A DNA stretch of 9,031 bases from Defluviitaleaceae bacterium (GTDB lineage Bacteria; Bacillota; Clostridia; Lachnospirales; WRAA01), in assembly GCA_009780445.1 (NCBI GenBank), contig WRAA01000066.1, positions 1 to 9,031 on the forward strand, given 5' to 3'. The stretch's first letter is position 1, and each line of letters opens with the position of its first letter. Below are positions 5,589-9,031 of this stretch, piece by piece. Under the pieces are notes generated by a model that did not search any database, had not been told where the DNA came from, and worked only from the letters and a program-made list of their open reading frames with translations. The translations under genes were made by a program, and so were the position numbers.

Positions 5589-6686
5589 ATGAGCAGTCTA
5601 CGAGTGTTAAACGCGGACATGCGGCCCATCGCGGAGATGGACAACGTGAGCGAAATGTGGATCACGCGCCGCTTTGCACAGCCGGGGCAGTGGGCGGCGA
5701 CCCTGCCATACTTTAGCGGCGCGATCGACATACTGAACGAGGGCGTATACTTCCTGATAAACGGCGACACGGCGCGGGCGGGTCTGCTGGAGAAGGTGGA
5801 TATCGCCGACAGCGAAAGCCCGAACATCGGCCTTTCCGGCGGCACGCTCTCGTCGGTGCTTGCGCGCAGGATCGTGGTGCCGACCTTCGGCGACAACTTC
5901 TTCCGCGTGATGAACCAACCCGCCGAGAGCATCATGCACAGCTTTGTGGAAGCCCAGTGCCTGCGCCCGCAGGACGCACGCCGGACCTTCCCGCTGATGG
6001 AGGCCGCGCCCGACAGACGGCGCGGCCAGGCGGCCAACTGGCGCGCAACCTTCACGGACTATCTGGACGAAACGCTGACGGATATCGCCGAGTTTGCCGG
6101 CCTTGGATATGACGTGGGGCTGGATGTTAACCGCCGCCGCTGGATCTTCGAGGTGATGGAGGGGCGCGATCTGTCGAGCGTGCAGCGCGTCCTGCCCAAC
6201 GTGATATTCGGCACCGGCTTGGACAACCTTGGCGAAGTGGCCTATGAAGAGGATCTTACGTCCCACCGTACATCAGTTTACGCGCTTTCGGGCAATATCG
6301 ACGAAAACAACTTCATGCTGCATGTATCGCGGGACGAGAACATGTCGGGGATGTTTCTTCGCGAGGCCTTCTACAACGCCGGCGGCCGCGCCGAAACTCC
6401 GGTGGATCTGCGGATAGTGGGCGACGCGAAGCTGCGCGACCTTGGCATCTTCCCCACATTGTCTGGGAGAGTGCTTGACACGGAATCGTTTAAGTACGGC
6501 ACAGACTGGAACCTTGGCGACATCGTAACCGTTGTGCATACCCGCGCCGCCAAGAAGATCCACCAGCGTGTGACGGAAGTCACGGAGCATTACGGCCCGC
6601 GGGGCATCAGCCTGGAGGCGGGCTTCGGCACGGACCGCAAGGATCCTGTACGCAGGATCCAATCAATTGAAAGGAAGGTGAGATAA
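5589..6686 (+). CDS. Tail hub protein, siphovirus Gp37-like (Tal-type)
   Basis: About 365 residues from ATG 5589; GTG 5580 is in frame but lies inside the Shine-Dalgarno TAGGTGA at 5577-5583, so ATG 5589 is preferred. The layout fits the siphovirus ReqiPepy6 Gp37-like family: an N-terminal I-A-E-M-D-N-V-S-E-M-W-I-T-R-R-F-x-Q-P-G-Q-W segment ('trp-x-arg-arg, pro-gly-glu/gln-phe/trp'), a middle with G-F-x-V-G-L-D-like strands around residue 180, and a C-terminal L-G-D-I-V-T-V-V then R-V-T-E-V-T-E then A-G-F-G. These proteins occupy the position of the Tal/gp27-like hub that closes the tail tip below Dit. I see no appended peptidoglycan hydrolase domain; the protein ends right after the family domain. 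The stop TAA shares its last base with the next start (TAATG), so the two are coupled, and the Shine-Dalgarno of the next gene lies in the last codons. Confidence 0.8.
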   Translation: MSSLRVLNADMRPIAEMDNVSEMWITRRFAQPGQWAATLPYFSGAIDILNEGVYFLINGDTARAGLLEKVDIADSESPNIGLSGGTLSSVLARRIVVPTFGDNFFRVMNQPAESIMHSFVEAQCLRPQDARRTFPLMEAAPDRRRGQAANWRATFTDYLDETLTDIAEFAGLGYDVGLDVNRRRWIFEVMEGRDLSSVQRVLPNVIFGTGLDNLGEVAYEEDLTSHRTSVYALSGNIDENNFMLHVSRDENMSGMFLREAFYNAGGRAETPVDLRIVGDAKLRDLGIFPTLSGRVLDTESFKYGTDWNLGDIVTVVHTRAAKKIHQRVTEVTEHYGPRGISLEAGFGTDRKDPVRRIQSIERKVR

Positions 6687-7642
6687 TGGCAGAACGAAGC
6701 GGATTCTTCAACGGCCGCAAAATGCGCGGCGACGACGGCGCGCCCCTTCTGCACGAGGACGGAAGCCCACGCTTTGACAGAGAGTACACCGCGGCGGAGT
6801 TCGCCGAGATGTTTTCGCTCTACCTCACAAACGGCATACGCAACGGCGGCAACAACCTGCGCGTGGCGGCGGACAACGGCCTTGTGGTGCGCGCTCTTCC
6901 CGGCGACGCTATCATCAGCGGATATTTCTACAGGCTTGTGGGCGACGGGCGGCTCTTCCAGATAGAGCCGAACTTCGCGGGAGGCACGCGGGTGGACCGC
7001 ATAGTGCTGCGCCTGAACCTGCGGCAGGACGACGGCCGGCGTATCAGCCTGGAGCTGAAGCGCGGCGACACAAGCCTCACGCGTAACAACGAGATCTGGG
7101 AGCTTGCCATCGCCGACATCAGCATACCCCTGGGATTCACGAACCTTACGCAGGCGCAGATAACCGACAGGCGGCTGGACCCGAACCTGTGCGGGCTGAT
7201 CCACTCCCTCGTGGCTATCGACACAACGAACCTGCTGGCGCAGATGGACAGCTTCTTCACACAGCAGCGCGCCCTCTGGACAAGCCAGACCAATGAGTAT
7301 AACACGTGGTTCCAAGGTACGTCGGCCGCGTGGACGGCGTGGTTTAACCAGATCCGCGTGGAGCTGTTCGACCAGATAACCACCGCGTTCGACGACTGGT
7401 CCCGCCGCGCCGGCTTCTCCTATGAAACGGAGACCTTCCCGAACAACCCCGGGGGCGTGAGAATTGTGGAGACCTTGCTAAACACCATCAGCCGCGCCGT
7501 GCTGGCCACCAAGACCACGCAGTTTAACGCCAACGCCACGGAGATCAACGAGACATTGATCTGGGTGCAGCCGCCCCTGCGCGCAAACAAGCGCACCACC
7601 TTCGCGGGCAACCGAACCACCGAGACCGTTACGCAAGCATAA
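6686..7642 (+). CDS. Baseplate or tail-fibre structural protein (MAERSGFFN family)
   Basis: A 318-residue protein from ATG 6686, with AAGGAAGGTGAG just upstream. The start M-A-E-R-S-G-F-F-N, then D-R-x-Y-x-A-x-x-F-A-E, G-I-R-N-G-G-N-N-L, and D-R-I-V-L-R-L followed by L-A-I-A-D-I and R-L-D-P-N-L-C-G match, by recall, a common N-terminal baseplate/adaptor module in phages of Gram-positive gut bacteria, comparable in place to upper baseplate proteins. Residues of about 185-235 form a Trp/Phe-rich amphipathic helix (F-F-T-Q-Q-R-A-L-W, W-F-Q-G, W-T-A-W-F), probably a trimeric coiled coil. The last 45 residues carry two weak copies of a 'K-x-T-T-x-F-x-x-N' type strand (K-T-T-Q-F-N-A-N and K-R-T-T-F-A-G-N), as in fibre proteins with repeated C-terminal strands. 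No enzyme motif is visible. The protein probably links the hub to the receptor-binding protein encoded next. Confidence 0.75.
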   Translation: MAERSGFFNGRKMRGDDGAPLLHEDGSPRFDREYTAAEFAEMFSLYLTNGIRNGGNNLRVAADNGLVVRALPGDAIISGYFYRLVGDGRLFQIEPNFAGGTRVDRIVLRLNLRQDDGRRISLELKRGDTSLTRNNEIWELAIADISIPLGFTNLTQAQITDRRLDPNLCGLIHSLVAIDTTNLLAQMDSFFTQQRALWTSQTNEYNTWFQGTSAAWTAWFNQIRVELFDQITTAFDDWSRRAGFSYETETFPNNPGGVRIVETLLNTISRAVLATKTTQFNANATEINETLIWVQPPLRANKRTTFAGNRTTETVTQA

Positions 7643-7669
7643 CTCTACTAGGAGAGGATGACCTAAACT

Positions 7670-8245
7670 ATGTCATGGGCAATGATACGCAGCGCGCTGA
7701 ACTCCAACATAGCGCAGCCGCTGGATCAACACATCACAGACCGTTTCAACCAGCAGGACGCCCGGCTGAACTCGCTGGAGACCCGCCTTGTAAACCTGGC
7801 CAACACCTCCAACGACCAAATTATCGAGCGTGTGACGAGCTGGAGAACTGTGGCATCCCACACCCTGCGCCATACCAGCACCGGCTCATTCAACTTGCCA
7901 AACAACACCCCTCAGCCGCTTATAACCATTAATCCTGTTCTGCCCGGCAATTTAAGAATAAGCATGACCTTAACACGCTCCCATCTCACTAATGATATCA
8001 CCATCTTCGCAATGTATCCACCATTAACAGGAGATATTCCGGGATCAATGATGATTGGCAGAGGCGGAGTAGTCACCACCACCCACACCGTGGATATACC
8101 TTCCACTCTCAGCCCTATAATGATTCGAGCTTCCATGAACAGCAGCTTTGGCCACGTTCATTCATTCACCTGCACAATATCCTACGACTTTGCAGAGGAT
8201 ATGCCGCGCAGGCTGCCGGGTATAATCCACGGCCACCTTTGGTAA
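7670..8245 (+). CDS. Probable receptor-binding tail protein with atypical C-terminal half
   Basis: A 191-residue protein from ATG 7670; AGGAGAGG at 7650-7657 lies about 12 nt upstream, a little far, and ATG 7685 is an in-frame alternative. The first 65 residues (N-S-N-I-A-Q-P-L-D, then Q-Q-D-A-R-L-N-S-L-E-T-R-L) are helical and probably a trimeric coiled-coil stalk. From about residue 80 the protein is Ser/Thr-rich beta strand with little charge, suited to a compact receptor- or sugar-binding head. GC falls from about 60 % to about 46 % over 7921-8160 (110 of 240 bases counted), with more AT-ending codons, as if the head domain came from another source. It is the last structural gene, the usual place for the host-range determinant. 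The family is not recognised and no catalytic motif is seen. A small fibre or decoration protein is the alternative. Confidence 0.6.
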   Translation: MSWAMIRSALNSNIAQPLDQHITDRFNQQDARLNSLETRLVNLANTSNDQIIERVTSWRTVASHTLRHTSTGSFNLPNNTPQPLITINPVLPGNLRISMTLTRSHLTNDITIFAMYPPLTGDIPGSMMIGRGGVVTTTHTVDIPSTLSPIMIRASMNSSFGHVHSFTCTISYDFAEDMPRRLPGIIHGHLW

Positions 8246-8337
8246 GAGGTTCTAAACCGGTAAAATCTTCAATATAGTAGAATAAAGTTGTACCATCTTG
8301 ACCATGCTTTCTATAAAACGCGGAAAGGATGATCCTG
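8246..8337 (+). other. AT-richer gap at the phage-host junction
   Basis: Ninety-two bases with lower GC than either side, between the last tail gene and the yaaL-like gene. I find no stem followed by a T tract, so no intrinsic terminator for the phage operon. The only inverted element is weak (GGTT-CTA-AACC at 8248-8258). The right attachment site, if this is an intact prophage, should be in or near this gap, but the window lacks the left end needed to recognise the direct repeat. Confidence 0.4.
8288..8317 (+). promoter_or_regulatory. Possible weak sigma-A promoter for the yaaL-bofA pair
   Basis: TTGTAC (8288-8293) and TATAAA (8312-8317) are 18 nt apart. The expected start of transcription would fall at about 8324, inside the Shine-Dalgarno of the downstream gene, which leaves almost no leader and weakens the case. 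Confidence 0.25.
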
Positions 8338-8619
8338 ATGGTATACAGCACGGCAAAGAAGATATCGGCGAAGAGCTTTGTAAAGAAATACGGCATAGAG
8401 CCGGAGGACGCGGAGCTTCTCGATTCCCTGCACCTTGTGAAGGTTGGCCTGGCCACGGCCCACCGCTCCTTCGACATAGCCACCGACAAAACCTTGCTTG
8501 ACAGCATCTCCTACGAGATTATGTCGCTCAACAAGAAGTATGAATATTATCTGCGACGCTGTAAGGAGCGCGGGCTGGTGGGCAGCGTGGACTTCGCGGG
8601 GATCGCGAAGTTGTTTTAA
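8338..8619 (+). CDS. yaaL: DUF2508 family protein (YaaL-like)
   Basis: A 93-residue protein from ATG 8338, chosen over ATG 8329 because the GGAAAGGA Shine-Dalgarno (8322-8329) overlaps the earlier ATG but is 8 nt from this one. It is a small all-helical, soluble, charged protein. Its second half has the DUF2508 pattern: F-D-I-A-T-D-x-x-L-L-D-S-I-S-Y-E-I-M-S-L-N-K-K-Y-E-Y-Y-L-R-R-C-K-E-R-G. Bacillus YaaL is about 74 residues, so this one has a slightly longer N-terminus. The biochemical function is unknown. The strongest support is the neighbour: in Bacillus subtilis yaaL directly precedes bofA, often after recR, and here bofA follows by 27 nt. In this window recR is not upstream; phage tail genes are. 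Base composition and codon use are those of a high-GC host. Confidence 0.82.
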   Translation: MVYSTAKKISAKSFVKKYGIEPEDAELLDSLHLVKVGLATAHRSFDIATDKTLLDSISYEIMSLNKKYEYYLRRCKERGLVGSVDFAGIAKLF

Positions 8620-8646
8620 ACAGATCCTAAAAAAAGGGAGGCCGCC

Positions 8647-8913
8647 ATGGGAAGCCATAATGTCATAATGCTGATGATAGGAGCGTGTCTTATCCTGATA
8701 CTCTTCCTGCTGTTTAGCAACCCGCTGAAGGCGTTGGTGCGTGTTGTTGCAAACGGCGGGCTGGGAATTATTGGCTTGGCAGCGGCGAACACGCTCCTCG
8801 CGCCGCTGGGCGTGTTTGTGGGCATCAACCCTGTGACAGCCGCCATTATCGGCTTCCTGGGGCTTCCCGGTTTTGTCGCGCTGTATGTCGCGGGCTTTAT
8901 TTTCAGGGTTTAG
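8647..8913 (+). CDS. bofA: Pro-sigma-K processing inhibitor BofA
   Basis: An 88-residue membrane protein from ATG 8647 with AAAAGGGAGG upstream; Bacillus BofA has 87 residues. Residues of about 6-24 are a hydrophobic segment (V-I-M-L-M-I-G-A-C-L-I-L-I-L-F-L-L-F), a second lies at about 38-57, and the C-terminus has N-P-V-T-A-A-I-I-G-F-L-G-L-P-G-F-V-A-L, the signature of the family (N-x-x-T-x-x-I-x-G-x-L-G-x-P-G). In Bacillus, BofA sits in the outer forespore membrane with SpoIVFA and inhibits the SpoIVFB protease, delaying cleavage of pro-sigma-K until the forespore signals. Its presence points to a spore-forming lineage, although BofA homologues also occur in Clostridia whose SpoIVFA/B arrangement differs. 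It is paired with the DUF2508 gene as in Bacillus. No intrinsic terminator with a T tract follows immediately. Confidence 0.92.
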   Translation: MGSHNVIMLMIGACLILILFLLFSNPLKALVRVVANGGLGIIGLAAANTLLAPLGVFVGINPVTAAIIGFLGLPGFVALYVAGFIFRV

Positions 8914-9031
8914 GGCGTGTTTGAAAACCCCATTTCGGCGCATTTTCGGCAAATTTTCCGCCGTGCGTCGTCAGCTTTTTCCTACGCTGACGCTCCGGAT
9001 GCTAGACGTGTGCCACCGGCACACAGCATTC
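8914..9031. repeat. Non-coding stretch with two perfect hairpins, possible interspersed repeat
   Basis: No gene is seen here. CGTCAGC (8969-8975) pairs exactly with GCTGACG (8986-8992) around a 10-nt loop, and GTGTGCC (9008-9014) pairs exactly with GGCACAC (9018-9024) around 3 nt, with an outer ATGC/GCAT (8999-9002, 9026-9029). Near-copies of CATTTTCGGC occur at 8931-8939 and 8941-8950. This density of structure without codons suggests a small repeat or a mobile-element end. The window stops inside it. Confidence 0.35.

Noticed and set aside
5009..5716. Alternative frames of 179 residues (minus) and 231 residues (plus) over the distal tail gene
   Set aside because: The Dit frame has clear N- and C-terminal family features; the others are rich in Arg, Ala, Gly or Ser and cross the end of the real gene.
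5607..7315. Long minus-strand open frames at 5607-6266 and 6590-7315
   Set aside because: Both lie opposite well-supported hub and baseplate genes and show no domain pattern of their own.
7900..8337. Invertible tail-fibre cassette
   Set aside because: The GC drop and minus-strand reading suggested it, but I found no inverted repeats at the edges and no invertase gene in the window.
1..9031. Contractile tail, tailocin or secretion-type injection system
   Set aside because: A capsid gene is present, no sheath or baseplate-spike genes are seen, and the gene order is that of a non-contractile long-tailed phage.
1..9031. tRNA, rRNA or CRISPR array
   Set aside because: No cloverleaf, rRNA-like stretch or regularly spaced direct repeats were noticed by eye.

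Overview
The window is the morphogenesis end of a tailed phage (a prophage or a prophage-derived element) joined to chromosomal genes of a spore-forming Gram-positive bacterium. The host inference rests on the last two genes: a DUF2508/YaaL-like gene followed by bofA, the pro-sigma-K processing inhibitor, in the same order as yaaL-bofA in Bacillus subtilis. With mostly high GC (55-62 % in the stretches I counted) and strong Shine-Dalgarno sites, a high-GC member of the Clostridia is the likeliest host; I cannot name the genus.

All convincing genes are on the + strand. 1-321 is the 3' end of a major capsid protein. 325-1538 holds the head-to-tail joining genes (connector, head closure, tail completion). 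1544-2107 is the tail tube protein. 2118-2719 is a tail assembly chaperone gene made in two forms by a programmed -1 frameshift: a GGGAAAG slippery heptamer followed 5 nt later by a perfect 9-bp all-G/C stem. 2737-4698 is the tape measure protein. 4710-6686 holds the distal tail protein and a Gp37-like tail hub protein. 6686-7642 is a baseplate or fibre-type structural protein, and 7670-8245 a probable receptor-binding protein. This is the usual order of a long-tailed, non-contractile (siphovirus-type) late operon. I see no sheath gene, so the tail is probably not contractile.

8246-8337 is an AT-richer gap where phage meets host. 8338-8619 (yaaL-like) and 8647-8913 (bofA) follow. 8914-9031 has no gene but contains two perfect 7-bp hairpins and may be an interspersed repeat.

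No wholly new system is evident. The points worth a second look are: the textbook frameshift signal; two structural genes (connector and distal tail protein) whose conserved N-termini can only be reached from AUU or AUA (or, for the second, CUG) start codons, each behind a GGGGGTG Shine-Dalgarno; a drop in GC within the probable receptor-binding gene; and a phage late operon running, with no visible terminator or lysis genes, straight into a sporulation-checkpoint gene pair.
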